Below the pieces are notes generated by a model that worked only from the letters and a program-made list of their open reading frames with translations, ran no database searches and was not told the origin of the DNA. The position numbers and the translations under genes are program-made. Shown piece after piece: positions 56,001 to 64,000 of a stretch of 64,000 bases of DNA (position 1 is the first letter of the stretch; every line of letters begins with the position of its first letter). Origin of the DNA: a virus; the IMG/VR virus record IMGVR_UViG_3300030108_006260, positions 70,855 through 134,854 of that record; one strand, written 5' to 3'.

Positions 56001-57155
56001 AGCAGCAATGGCATCAGATAACTCCGTATCATATGTATAAAAACCAAGAAGCTCACGTGCCAAAGTTTTAAGTGCAAAACTGGTGAATACTGCGGACTTC
56101 TTGCCTCCGTCATCATCACCACACTGATTCTCGTCCTGTAGGTAGGCCAAGAACATCGTGTCAACTACTGGCTTTGCGATCTTTTTTAGCTTAAGGAAGT
56201 TGAATGTGATACCTCCATCGAACTGCGCGTTGTGCATCAGCCAGAAAGGTATCTTTGTCTTTCTACTTCCCAGGAGGCGTCTAAGACGCTTCCTTACGTG
56301 TCTAAGTTCTTCTTTAGACCAAGGGGACTCCCAGTGCTGAAGAGGAATAACGTGTGCTTTATCGTTTGAAGCAGAAAACTGGATAGTAGCTACACGGTTC
56401 CGCGCAACATGATTTAGGTTTTCTGTCTCATAGTCGAGGGACACATATGTATCGCAGTCCTGCTCATACCAGTCCATCAACTCATTGAATCTGTCCAGAT
56501 CCAATATTGTCTCAATTTCTCCTTTAGCAGAGAAAGAGGTAGTCTTACCGGAAGCGAACCTTCCTGCTGACCTCATGTGCCTATAGAAGCGTCTCCTCTG
56601 CGTGGCAGACTCGCTTCTTAGGTAGGTAGAGGGAGGAAGCGTAACAAGATGGGTACGCCCGCTTTTAGTGATGTAAGCGTGCCCTCGTAGAGATCCTACG
56701 TTTACTTTTTCCCATTCTGGGTTCTCGTTCAAAACCCTTAGTGTAGTGTTGCCCATCATAACGACAACTTTTGGGTTAAGGGCCTCTATGTCCTGCTTGA
56801 TATAGTTAGAACATGCGGAAATCTCTTCTGTGGTAGGAGGCCTGTTAGACCCGTCATCAGCCACAGGACGACAACGTACTAGATTTGCCAGTGCGTAGGA
56901 CCCATCACTACCAGCTCTCTTTAAAGCAGAGAATATTTCCTTGCCACTAGACCCTGCGAATGGCATACCTAGAACATCCTCTGTCCTACTGGGCATGTCA
57001 CCTATGACCATAACGTCTACTTCGGGTGTTTTCTCGTCAGGACCTACCCTATCATAAACAACGTCAGTAGGTATGTACTGTTTTCGTACACGCTTTGATC
57101 TGTATAGGGGGCAGGCACTACAAAAGTCCTGGTCTTGATAGAGAGTGAGTCTCAT
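53007..57155 (-). CDS. UDG / exonuclease / family A DNA polymerase with intein
   Basis: 1382 residues as encoded, 948 after removal of an intein (615-1048). Residues 1-195 are a family 4/5-type uracil-DNA glycosylase (four Cys for Fe-S: C12, C15, C95, C115; motif PFAGSSGKEI). Then a DnaQ-like 3'-5' exonuclease (SLDYETENL, HNAQFD, TDAYIT), then the family A polymerase. Motif A reads VECDFGQAEVR (D1085). Motif B has KRAKSLCFGSIYGQ. Motif C is VHDAI rather than the usual VHDEL. It may remove uracil ahead of synthesis. Probably the replicative polymerase. Confidence 0.93.
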   Translation of the reverse strand: MRLTLYQDQDFCSACPLYRSKRVRKQYIPTDVVYDRVGPDEKTPEVDVMVIGDMPSRTEDVLGMPFAGSSGKEIFSALKRAGSDGSYALANLVRCRPVADDGSNRPPTTEEISACSNYIKQDIEALNPKVVVMMGNTTLRVLNENPEWEKVNVGSLRGHAYITKSGRTHLVTLPPSTYLRSESATQRRRFYRHMRSAGRFASGKTTSFSAKGEIETILDLDRFNELMDWYEQDCDTYVSLDYETENLNHVARNRVATIQFSASNDKAHVIPLQHWESPWSKEELRHVRKRLRRLLGSRKTKIPFWLMHNAQFDGGITFNFLKLKKIAKPVVDTMFLAYLQDENQCGDDDGGKKSAVFTSFALKTLARELLGFYTYDTELSDAIAARSGASGGSLWNLSLDRLSEYGGTDAYITRRIFDFYRLWLERQGYSSAVPFAKKFYSRIFHLLTKMSINGFATDVDQLSYLKSEDSPIISRYNEIPGLIKASEEAKKANEILLEKDSKTAGMTPLFGKKPWVFSLRKKEHKLRLFVDACGLEPISFSKKTDEPQIDKAYLDHYKKHPVVSLYKEYTGLDKLISSYLDSVSDILVSKPDNKQDGKIHARFHATRTVTGRLACLPAGTRIATDSGLVPIEKVVPGDLIQTDRGIQEVKSAWEAGTKEILEFTLSNGKKLRCSPLHRVFSDGKWTEAQNLKEGDDLYISGREGPDVSNHSTLSPPSTIVGRSNTPTFPSTMDSRVAFLLGHFVAEGCIGYNNLRPTKKEPNRKGKVPSKVIIALGWDEKPLRDFLTSEWKEVFGVEFSYYENGSPTLECSSVDLSRWLVENGFGYKSRNALVPESVFSSGLSERRSFLKGLFEGDAGSSSGDPRLSTESRQLAEGVGLLLSSLGIHHSISSSKRPDRNSTKYSVLVSNDQDLSWLFWSSLKRDQIRKHSIHLGVFKPSWFDFDSFWKPVKIHHNLIGRKGCSSPDYHRLHKARNRKTARITRKVQSLVTSAVGPEHGESAEFVHWALESNSKSFEIIRVESLGAQKVYDLEVPATRSFLVDGIVVHNSSDPNLQQLPKGKGNNAKAAIRSIYGASPGHILVECDFGQAEVRWWAQLAGDTQYARLFHEMKNLRDEYKLTGDEELGNRVKAEADIHKKVASIMFQKSVYDVTGDERKRAKSLCFGSIYGQHFKTLASLLGITPDEALKLQGTFVNEFERAGQWLSDIEREAESMGFVSTPMGRVRHLRDLFEQDENGAKRRARNSPIQAVSSDTTALCAWAIQDWIERNDRPYKIINCVHDAITMEVPMDFDMVQEVVSVLQEKMVDQVPSFLKEEFGIDMIVPMEIDYDFGVRWGHMLGWDGVGSGLRPIFDRCKEWDSMLQSGTPWHVIAETSPEFQVED
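54012..55313 (-). mobile_element. LAGLIDADG-type intein in the DNA polymerase
   Basis: 434 residues, from Cys615 (CLPAGTRIATDSG, block A) to His1047-Asn1048, followed by Ser. Splicing would join TGRLA to SSDPNLQQLP, restoring the conserved family A motif TGRLSSSDPNLQQ. The middle has two LAGLIDADG-like helices (FLLGHFVAEGCI about 738-749 and FLKGLFEGDAG about 848-858), suggesting an active homing domain. Block G reads VVHNS. Confidence 0.92.
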
Positions 57156-57173
57156 CTATAAGTGATTTACAAT

Positions 57174-57542
57174 CTAAACTTCAAGAAGAACCGTGCGTAG
57201 GTATCCGACCTTTACTGCACGATGAGGAAGTAGGGCGTTAAACTTTTCCAGACGAGAAGGGTCAGAAAAAACAGCCATGAGTTTTGCTTCCAAGTCTATG
57301 AGAAGCTTAGAAAAGCTTCCACGACAAGAAAGGCTAGGAAGGTAGGAAGACACAGAAAGACCCCCTCCTGTTCCCAAGGGAGCAGACAGGTAAAGTCTTC
57401 CTCCCGCTCCTATACGGACACCAGCCTCGTTTCCCAAGGCTTCCAGTCGGGTACAGATGCTTCTTTGTGGTGTTCTTGACGAGCCAGAGGACCTAGAAAT
57501 GCTAGGCTTTGTGCCTCTGCTGCCTCTACAATTACATCCCAT
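57174..57542 (-). CDS. Hypothetical protein
   Basis: 122 residues, unknown. The first 30 are basic and Ser/Arg/Gly-rich with two Cys (MGCNCRGSRGTKPS). The remainder is alpha/beta. TAAATG-type coupling to the helicase stop. Confidence 0.6.
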   Translation of the reverse strand: MGCNCRGSRGTKPSISRSSGSSRTPQRSICTRLEALGNEAGVRIGAGGRLYLSAPLGTGGGLSVSSYLPSLSCRGSFSKLLIDLEAKLMAVFSDPSRLEKFNALLPHRAVKVGYLRTVLLEV

Positions 57543-60500
57543 TTATTCCTCTGAGTAGGCGTCTAGAATAGACCTTCGATACTCAGGGTACTCTTTACAC
57601 ATTGCAGCTACTTTACGCATCGCAGCTACTTCTTTTTTAGGCCAAATCTGGTCTAGAGACAGGCCGAACTTTGCTATCTGCTGCTCAAAAGCGTCCGGAT
57701 CTTCAAGGTAATAACGCCAGATGTAAAGCCTTTTAGCGAATTTCTTTATGCTTGAGGCTGCCTCCGTTCGGGTCTGTCCCATGTACAGCCACGTCTGAGA
57801 TGAATCCCACGATTTGAATCCATGGTCCTTTAGTACAGACAGGACTCTTTCTTGAAGTCCATCCAGAGTGAAAGAAGCATCAGATATAGTAAAGCAAGGT
57901 CTCTGGGCTACCTGACTTCCACTTATAGCCCCGAGTACAGAGACTTCTAACTGGATAGGAACCCCTCCTGACAAATCCGTGTCTGTTACGCCAGGAATAG
58001 GACTGTCTTCTTTTTCGGTAGTAACTTCATTATCAACGGGGGCACTAGGAGAAGTGTTGGGCCCATCTAGCTGCTGAACAAGGATACCTTTGTGGGCTCT
58101 TATCATTGCAAAATGACGTGAGTTTTTCCAAAGCCAGGAAATGTCAAGGTCATCAGCGTCTAAGTCCAGGTACCCAAAGATCTTAGCAGCAGCAAGAGCA
58201 TGTATGGGAGTAATTTTCTTTCCACCCGCTTCATGAGCTGCTCTTTGGAGAAGAGCAAGTGATATCTGACGGTCCTCTTGAGAGGGTTGGTACCCTAGTA
58301 CTTCCTTACTGTACGTAGGGCTTGTGGGCCTGAAGTCAGAAGGAGGTGCCGCAGCAGATTTAACTAAGTTCCCGTAGTCAATAGTAGATCCTGGGAATGA
58401 GGGATCTACAGGAGCCTGGCCGTAAATCTTAGGAAGTATCTCCTGGGCGTTTACTATACGTAACGGGTGCTGTGGATGGTTCTGGATGGACTTAAGTATG
58501 TTTATTGCTTCTGCTGCGGTGGAGAAGCCTTTGTAGAAGAACCGGGTATTTGTAGTGAGTGAAAACCCTGACAGTACTCTCTTCATCTGTGGATCAAACT
58601 TGAGAGCCAGCCAGAAAGCGGAGTTGAAGTAGATAAATACAGGATTGATTAGCTGTGTTGCATACCTAGTAGGATCAATGACCCAAGGACTTAAATCCTC
58701 GTCAGAAGAAACATAGGGGGTCTCTATCTGCTCACTTCCCTCTATTTCTTCGCCTGTGGCCAATTCCTTGCTTTCGCTTCCAAAGATCTGGGGAGCTTTC
58801 TTGGCTTCTTCGATTTCCTGTTCTTGGATGCGAGAATACACATCCTGGTACACTGACATCTGTTCGAAGGTATTCTTAGTCTGCATGTTCCTGAGACTCA
58901 TACCTACAAGAGGAAATGACCGCTCAGCAGTAAAGTCGCTAGTAAGCTGACGAATCTTGTGCATCTTGGACACCATTCTCATGTACTTTGTCACCTCTGC
59001 GGTGCCTTCGGTTAGAATGAGGTCTACATGAACAACTGAGAACCTGGCAGCGTCTGGGTCGCGAGGAGGAAGACGGTAGGCTCTAGCAATAGTCTGCTCG
59101 TAGTCACCGGGGTTCCATGGAAGATCTACACGAATAATCCTATTTGCCATTTGAAGGTTCTGACCTTCTCTAATGGACTGTTCTACGGCAACAATAATCT
59201 TAACATTATCATCTTGCTTGAACTTATCAAGGTTCTTCGACTGAGAGGAGTCGTAATAAACAGCAGAAGATGCCATGTTCATATTATCAAGTATATGAGA
59301 AGCAACTTCTTTGTACTGAGTAAATATTATAACTTTTCCGTTGGATGGATCTGAGAAGTGGGAGTCTAAGATATCGTTTATCACTCCTACTTTCGGGCTT
59401 ACTTTATCCCTATCATCAAATAGGAATGTTTGACCATACTCATCTGACTGAGGATTGTTTAGGAACTTATCGACAGCAATAAACTTCTGTAAGAGTGGAA
59501 GAAAATCTTCCTCCTCCGAATCGGTAGCCTCGAACTTTTCCAGACCACGCCTAATGCGCTCCTGTGCGGCTGCGAGTGCCTTCTTTTTGTTCTCATCCTG
59601 AAGGTCGTATCTTATCTCGACCATCTCGTCTTCTCCCTCATCGTACTCTACTACAGTGGCAGAAGAAGGAGGTTGCCATGAATCGAGCTGCGCACGTGCC
59701 ACTGGGTTTGACGCATTAGCATCTCTAAGTTCTCTCTGAAGGGAAAGTCCTACCGATCCGTAAGCAGCGTCACCTAGCAGCTCCTCGTGTATGATTCTGT
59801 CCATGAGGCGTTCATAAACTACCTTTTGAGGTGCTGTTAGTTTAGCCTGGTGGTACTCTACCTGAAGCTGTGGAAGCTGACCAAGCCAAGCTGACCTACG
59901 GATAGCAAGTCCGGCAGACTTGTTTATCCTGTTCCTAATCTGCTTAATGGCGCCAGGCTTGAACTCTTCCACACGGCCGGATTTCCTCTTACCTGAGGAC
60001 TGGGACAAGGCGTACTTCTCAAGGAAAGATTTCCTGTCTCCCAGCACAGAGGGGTCCAGGAAGTTCATCTGCAAAAAGATGTCATCGGGACCAGAAGGAG
60101 CGGAGGTTCCCGTATAGCACCTTTTGAATGGTACCAGCCTGGACATCTGCATAATAGCCTGAGCCTTCTTAGACTGTTTACCAGACGACCCAATACGAAC
60201 ATTGTGGGACTCATCTAAGACAAGCATGTCCACACCTGCCCATGTCGTAAGCCACGATGCTCTACGGAAAGTAGTTCCCGACCCTGTTTCTACCTGGTCC
60301 TCAGATCCTCCACGTATCCAAGAATAGCTTGTAAGTATAATAGTGTTAGGAGGAGCAGACTGTAGAAGCTTCTTTATCTCATTTAGTCCCTTAAGAGAGT
60401 CTCCTACACCTTTCCTAGGAAGACCTGTTCTCTTTGAGACAGCACTCGGATCCATCTGCCGAACGGTGTCTGTGTTTATAACAACAAAGTTTACTCCGCC

Positions 60501-61613
60501 TCGGGTCCACTCTTCCATTTCTCTCTTCTGTTGAGACAACAGAGCATTAGGCATAACGATACAAGGGCGTCGTACCAGACCTCTTCCTAACTTGTCTAGA
60601 ACGTCGGAAAGCATCATGAGTGTCTTTCCTGCTCCTGGATCAGCATCGATCATAGCAGCCTTCTTTTCCTTTAGGAAAGAAAGTGCATATGCCTGATGAG
60701 GAAGAAACTGTACGTCAGAGCTGATGTGCGGTATCTCGGGAGCTTCATCACTATCAACGGAAAGTGACTCATCCTCTGCTGCCTTTTGTTCCTTGTAGTA
60801 CTCCGCATGTTTATCGGAAAGAAGAACAGCTGCAACAAGGTTTGCGTAGTTAGAACTAAGCTGTGAGGTCTTTCCCCCACGAGAGTGGACGGGGAGAACA
60901 CCACGAGATATTTTGTCCTCTATCTTAAGAAGCTCTGTGTCAACCCATGACCTGAAATCAGGGTTCCTGCTGTACATGAATAGAGGTATTCCTCCGTCGC
61001 GAGACAAATCGACAGAGGATATAGACTTGATCTTCTCTCTACGAGCGGATGCCTCTGGAGAGTTGTCAGAAGAGTCTACGTGGAACATCTGCTCTAAAGG
61101 AGATGGGTCCCATTTCTTCTCTTCTCCAGAGACTGTGCGGAAGGACGACGGAGCGTTTACCTTTGAGTCTAAGGTGTGGACAATCATACCAGTATTCTCA
61201 GAGAGCTGAGACACGTGGCCAATATTATGAGTGTCCAGGTAGCCTGACTTGTCTATGAAGTAGATAGTTCCGTAGTCAATGTCAGTGTAAATTATCTGGT
61301 TTCGTACAGACCGTTCCTCTATGGTAGACTCTACTTCTACCAGTGACTCTCCAGTAGAAGGGTCTGTCTTTGTTCCTATAGGAAATGTGGCTGTAGTTCT
61401 AGGGTTAACCATGCCTTCAGATGGGTGAGGAGGCACGGGAGTCTTGATCTTATAACCAGAGAAGTCTACTTTGGAAGAGTTGTTAGCTTGGCTCTTTAGA
61501 GAATGAAGGTCAATAGAAAGCTGGGACAGCAAGTCCACCCTAGGTATGTATAGAACTGTACCATAGGATCCTATAAAAAGACGGTCTAGCTTGTATTTTG
61601 ATTTAATATCCAT
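57543..61613 (-). CDS. Large SNF2-type helicase / ATPase
   Basis: 1356 residues. Superfamily 2 core in the middle third: LPHQAYALSFL (about 304-314), Walker A DADPGAGKT (323-331), DESHN box, YTGTSAP (motif III), KVIIFTQYKEVASHI, and motif VI QTIARAYRLPP. This is the SNF2/HepA-like pattern. About 300 residues before the core are beta-rich and unknown, and about 500 after are unknown. Roles could be replication-fork, recombination or transcription remodelling. It adjoins the polymerase. Confidence 0.88.
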   Translation of the reverse strand: MDIKSKYKLDRLFIGSYGTVLYIPRVDLLSQLSIDLHSLKSQANNSSKVDFSGYKIKTPVPPHPSEGMVNPRTTATFPIGTKTDPSTGESLVEVESTIEERSVRNQIIYTDIDYGTIYFIDKSGYLDTHNIGHVSQLSENTGMIVHTLDSKVNAPSSFRTVSGEEKKWDPSPLEQMFHVDSSDNSPEASARREKIKSISSVDLSRDGGIPLFMYSRNPDFRSWVDTELLKIEDKISRGVLPVHSRGGKTSQLSSNYANLVAAVLLSDKHAEYYKEQKAAEDESLSVDSDEAPEIPHISSDVQFLPHQAYALSFLKEKKAAMIDADPGAGKTLMMLSDVLDKLGRGLVRRPCIVMPNALLSQQKREMEEWTRGGVNFVVINTDTVRQMDPSAVSKRTGLPRKGVGDSLKGLNEIKKLLQSAPPNTIILTSYSWIRGGSEDQVETGSGTTFRRASWLTTWAGVDMLVLDESHNVRIGSSGKQSKKAQAIMQMSRLVPFKRCYTGTSAPSGPDDIFLQMNFLDPSVLGDRKSFLEKYALSQSSGKRKSGRVEEFKPGAIKQIRNRINKSAGLAIRRSAWLGQLPQLQVEYHQAKLTAPQKVVYERLMDRIIHEELLGDAAYGSVGLSLQRELRDANASNPVARAQLDSWQPPSSATVVEYDEGEDEMVEIRYDLQDENKKKALAAAQERIRRGLEKFEATDSEEEDFLPLLQKFIAVDKFLNNPQSDEYGQTFLFDDRDKVSPKVGVINDILDSHFSDPSNGKVIIFTQYKEVASHILDNMNMASSAVYYDSSQSKNLDKFKQDDNVKIIVAVEQSIREGQNLQMANRIIRVDLPWNPGDYEQTIARAYRLPPRDPDAARFSVVHVDLILTEGTAEVTKYMRMVSKMHKIRQLTSDFTAERSFPLVGMSLRNMQTKNTFEQMSVYQDVYSRIQEQEIEEAKKAPQIFGSESKELATGEEIEGSEQIETPYVSSDEDLSPWVIDPTRYATQLINPVFIYFNSAFWLALKFDPQMKRVLSGFSLTTNTRFFYKGFSTAAEAINILKSIQNHPQHPLRIVNAQEILPKIYGQAPVDPSFPGSTIDYGNLVKSAAAPPSDFRPTSPTYSKEVLGYQPSQEDRQISLALLQRAAHEAGGKKITPIHALAAAKIFGYLDLDADDLDISWLWKNSRHFAMIRAHKGILVQQLDGPNTSPSAPVDNEVTTEKEDSPIPGVTDTDLSGGVPIQLEVSVLGAISGSQVAQRPCFTISDASFTLDGLQERVLSVLKDHGFKSWDSSQTWLYMGQTRTEAASSIKKFAKRLYIWRYYLEDPDAFEQQIAKFGLSLDQIWPKKEVAAMRKVAAMCKEYPEYRRSILDAYSEE

Positions 61614-61939
61614 CAGTCGTCGCCTTCCTCGTCTTCTTCAAACTGCTCAGACATTAGTGTATCAGGCCAATCAGGGTCCTTAGATACTTTATCCCACAAA
61701 GAATAGGACTCGCTTCCTTTCAAATCAGGTGAAAGCTTATCAGACATCTTAATTAGGAGAGAACACAACTCTCGTCGACGTGAGGGCTCTAGACGATAAA
61801 TCTTTATAAAGTCCCACCTGACTTGACACCCGTACATGTCGGCCGCTGTAACTTCTGAGTCGGAAGATCCTGGCCTACCTGTGATGAGGTCTAGGACAGG
61901 GAGAGTAGGAACGTCTATTGAAGGAAACCAGTTTGACAT
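61613..61939 (-). CDS. Hypothetical protein
   Basis: 108-residue acidic protein, unknown, ending EEDEEGDD. The stop overlaps the helicase start codon, so it is translationally coupled and may be a partner of the helicase. Confidence 0.65.
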   Translation of the reverse strand: MSNWFPSIDVPTLPVLDLITGRPGSSDSEVTAADMYGCQVRWDFIKIYRLEPSRRRELCSLLIKMSDKLSPDLKGSESYSLWDKVSKDPDWPDTLMSEQFEEDEEGDD

Positions 61940-61950
61940 ATCATTAAAAC

Positions 61951-62580
61951 TTAAAAAGAGTAACCCTCTGATTCAAGGGCAGATTTCAGTGTATTTACAC
62001 AACGCATGCACTTGTGCCTGTTAGTATACCCCTGACTCTTAAGTACAGAAGAGAGTTCTCCTATAAGGAAAACTGACTCCTTGTGGGGTGAATATACCCT
62101 TCGAGCTAGAATCTTGAGCCTTGATAGAGTGTTTATCGACTTCTGAGCTTTGATTAGTCTAAGCTTAATATCTTTTCTCATGGCTACTCTCCGTACTAGG
62201 TCCTGTATATCAGGCACACGTCTCATTCCAGGATATGCGGGGTTTACGTCATTATAAGATAACGAAGGTTCATGTCTTCTACGAGCCACACCGGGATACC
62301 AGTGTTCGTATGTGTCTTTTGCTCGTGAAGGAGTCCTAGGCGTCTCTTTCACGTAAGGAGAAGGATTGTCCTTCTGTCCTCCGTCCCAAGGAACTCGTGA
62401 AAGGAAAGAAGGAGATACAGAATCAATGAAGGATTCGTCAGGGTGAAGAACTAAGTTTAGAACAAACCTATCTGGAACAGAAGACGGACTAACGTTTACG
62501 TACGACTCATGACCCTTACTATGGAGGAAAGAGTTTATACGTGAGGAAAGGTCATGCGCTCTATTCAAGGAGAAAGTCAT
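61951..62580 (-). CDS. Hypothetical basic protein
   Basis: 209 residues from the ATG at 62580. Rich in Arg/Ser, with a middle region (TPSRAKDTYEHWYPGVARRR) and a helical C-terminus with two Cys (KCMRC). No known family. It sits in a chain of overlapping genes from 61.6 to 64 kb. Confidence 0.65.
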   Translation of the reverse strand: MTFSLNRAHDLSSRINSFLHSKGHESYVNVSPSSVPDRFVLNLVLHPDESFIDSVSPSFLSRVPWDGGQKDNPSPYVKETPRTPSRAKDTYEHWYPGVARRRHEPSLSYNDVNPAYPGMRRVPDIQDLVRRVAMRKDIKLRLIKAQKSINTLSRLKILARRVYSPHKESVFLIGELSSVLKSQGYTNRHKCMRCVNTLKSALESEGYSF

Positions 62581-62870
62581 CAAACTATTTTCAGGGATCC
62601 GCCTGCTGTCACAGACAAAGGTATATTTAACCCAGAAGCAGACCCGCTAGACCCACTTCCCTTCACAGAAATAGTCGAACTATCCTTTACCTGTACGTAT
62701 CCTACTCCATTTACTATGGAGTGAACGACACCATTTATCTGTGCGTTGTTCTTTGGCATAGATATAACACCGGGCTGACCAGGCTTGGGGTTTTTAACAA
62801 AACGTACATGATCCCCTGGCTTGGGGTTAGCATACGAAAAGGACCCGTGGTAGTAGGAAATAGCTGTCAT
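62580..62870 (-). CDS. Hypothetical Gly/Ser-rich protein
   Basis: 96 residues, unknown. A beta-barrel-like start (HVRFVKNPKPGQPGVISM) resembles an SH3-type fold, then a Ser/Gly-rich linker. Coupled to both neighbours. Confidence 0.65.
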   Translation of the reverse strand: MTAISYYHGSFSYANPKPGDHVRFVKNPKPGQPGVISMPKNNAQINGVVHSIVNGVGYVQVKDSSTISVKGSGSSGSASGLNIPLSVTAGGSLKIV

Positions 62871-63022
62871 TTACTCAACTTCACGTAAGTTTTCTCAAGA
62901 CGGGCCAGCAAATCTAGGCACCTCTTGGAAGCCTGTAATCTTTTCTTCAGGTCTTCCCTTTTTTGATGGTTTTTACCAAGTACAGGAGACTTGGCCTGGC
63001 TTTTGTCTTTTTTAAAAGTCAT
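62867..63022 (-). CDS. Small basic helical protein
   Basis: 51 residues (MTFKKDKSQAKSPVLGKNHQ...), Lys/Leu-rich with a predicted C-terminal helix. Both ends are ATGA overlaps with neighbours (62870 and 63019), which makes a chance ORF unlikely. Function unknown. Confidence 0.65.
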   Translation of the reverse strand: MTFKKDKSQAKSPVLGKNHQKREDLKKRLQASKRCLDLLARLEKTYVKLSK

Positions 63023-63504
63023 TGATCTTCTGTAAGTGAGGAGTCAGGGGAAGGAAGGGGCGTACCTTCAGGTACCTCGGTAATTGGAAGAGAATCCAAA
63101 GTAACTATAACGCAGTATGCCTTGTTTTCCTCTGACATTATTCGCTTGTGGGTAAGTGGAAGTATCCAGTTAATACCCTGCTTTCTGGGGTATATTAGTA
63201 GCCTACCATTAACGAGCTTAACGTCATACCATCCAGGAATTAGATGAGTCAAACTATTATCGTCTACTTTCTGTAAGGGCTCTACAATAAAGCACCCCTT
63301 ATTCTGCCCGCTCTTTATCTCCTTGACAATGGTGCACCTCCAAAGTTCACCGTGCTTGGGTACCGCGTCAGGTCCGTGTTTCTGCCTAAAGTGCCTACTG
63401 ACTACAGCAATCTTTAGAAGAGTCCTGCTTATTACTTCGTTACCATCAGGAGATCCGGAGGGTTTATGACTTGTGTTTTCGAAAAATTTTAATATAGCTT
63501 CCAT
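63019..63504 (-). CDS. Hypothetical protein
   Basis: 161 residues, unknown. KHGELWRCTIVKEIKSGQNK and WILPLTHKRIMSEE suggest a mixed fold, and the C-terminus is Pro/Ser-rich. AAGG precedes the ATG. Confidence 0.65.
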   Translation of the reverse strand: MEAILKFFENTSHKPSGSPDGNEVISRTLLKIAVVSRHFRQKHGPDAVPKHGELWRCTIVKEIKSGQNKGCFIVEPLQKVDDNSLTHLIPGWYDVKLVNGRLLIYPRKQGINWILPLTHKRIMSEENKAYCVIVTLDSLPITEVPEGTPLPSPDSSLTEDQ

Positions 63505-63516
63505 GAGACATTACCT

Positions 63517-64000
63517 TTAGGGCAAAGGATCGTAAGTTATAGTGATAGACTGTACGTCAATAGAGTCTAGTTGCGGTGTTCTGAACTCTAAAGTAAGGAG
63601 GTAGGGATCACCTTCCGTAAATACGCCAGAAGCGTAATCTATTGATACTGTGTAATCTAAGAATGTAGCGGAAGGACCTAGTATGTTAGAAGATAGGGAT
63701 ACTGGGTTACCTGCTGTATCTGTTAGGTACACACGGAGTTCTGAGTTAGGGTCTATCTGTGCACGTACAGATAAGGAAAATGGACGGAACTTAGAGGAGA
63801 GTAACGGAATCCTAACAGAGGACGTCTCAAAACCAGGAGGTACAGGACCTAATCCGTCTGTTTCTACTCTAGTAACTACTGATAAGGGTGGAGTGTAACT
63901 TGAAGATACAGAAGTATTTGCTCCAACAACATCAAAGTACCCTTGTAGGGGGGACGGTAAAAAGGTAGGACTAAGTACCGATAAGTCCTCTGCTTCATTC
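63517..64000 (-). CDS. Hypothetical protein, cut by the window edge
   Basis: The frame is open from the stop at 63517 to the end of the window, so about 160 C-terminal residues are seen and the start lies beyond 64000. A GTG at 63732 is internal. Beta-rich (Val/Ser/Thr/Leu), for example FSLSVRAQIDPNSELRVYL and LDSIDVQSITITYDP, consistent with an extracellular or virion beta-sandwich. No motif. Confidence 0.7.
   Translation of the reverse strand, partial: NEAEDLSVLSPTFLPSPLQGYFDVVGANTSVSSSYTPPLSVVTRVETDGLGPVPPGFETSSVRIPLLSSKFRPFSLSVRAQIDPNSELRVYLTDTAGNPVSLSSNILGPSATFLDYTVSIDYASGVFTEGDPYLLTLEFRTPQLDSIDVQSITITYDPLP

Noticed and set aside
63517-63732. Complete 71-residue gene starting at GTG 63732
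   Set aside because: The frame stays open upstream to the window end with coherent beta-rich sequence, so the GTG is internal to a longer truncated gene.
1-64000. Integrase, attachment sites or other prophage signs
   Set aside because: No integrase, excisionase, repressor or tRNA-edge duplication was seen. The single-direction gene layout fits a lytic phage.

Overview
The window looks like part of a very large (jumbo-class) tailed phage genome with a contractile tail, most likely infecting a Gram-negative bacterium. Evidence for a phage: a tail sheath, tube, assembly-chaperone and tape-measure series in the usual myovirus order; phage-type replication and nucleotide genes (family A polymerase, clamp-loader ATPase, Rad50/gp46-like ATPase, dNMP kinase, both type IIA topoisomerase subunits); at least 25 tRNA or tRNA-like genes; an RNA ligase; free-standing HNH and EDxHD endonucleases; and an intein. 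Evidence for the host is indirect: a GGDEF-EAL cyclic-di-GMP protein and several exported enzymes. Nearly everything is on the minus strand, tightly packed with many ATGA, GTGA and TAATG stop/start overlaps, so genes are read from high to low coordinates. No bacterial core genes or integrase were seen.

Layout in coordinate order. 1-2.9 kb: a lone plus-strand small ORF, an HNH nuclease and a membrane GGDEF-EAL protein. 2.9-8.6 kb: a tRNA island with three unknown genes, a T4 Rnl2-type RNA ligase and several structured non-tRNA RNAs. 8.55-8.78 kb: a self-contained promoter/structured RNA/terminator unit. 8.8-15 kb: DHH phosphoesterase, SprT-like protease, peptide deformylase and many small unknowns, followed by a separate tRNA-Pro unit. 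15.2-25.7 kb: HD phosphohydrolase, Rad50-like ATPase, YkgJ-like protein, DnaX-like clamp loader, and a MoxR ATPase/VWA protein pair. 26-43.9 kb: virion module, from the sheath (40.5 kb) through tube, acidic protein, tail assembly chaperone with a -1 frameshift, and tape measure (26.8 kb), interrupted by two homing-type nucleases and preceded by a DNA methyltransferase and a membrane zincin-like protein. 44-52.9 kb: exported lytic transglycosylase, dNMP kinase, topoisomerase A subunit, fatty-acid-hydroxylase-like membrane protein, tRNA-Thr, matrixin-like protease, topoisomerase B subunit and an exported SGNH hydrolase. 53-64 kb: a UDG/exonuclease/polymerase fusion carrying a 434-residue intein, a 1356-residue SNF2-like helicase, small unknowns and a gene cut by the window edge.

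The genes suggest a phage that is fairly independent of its host. It makes and repairs its own tRNA pool, replicates and untangles its own DNA, may edit uracil at the fork, and may act on host signalling (cyclic-di-GMP), membrane lipids and envelope proteins. The least explained parts are the structured RNAs in and beside the tRNA island, the MoxR/VWA pair, and the lipid-modifying and signalling enzymes. All functional calls rest on motifs read by eye; no database search was run.
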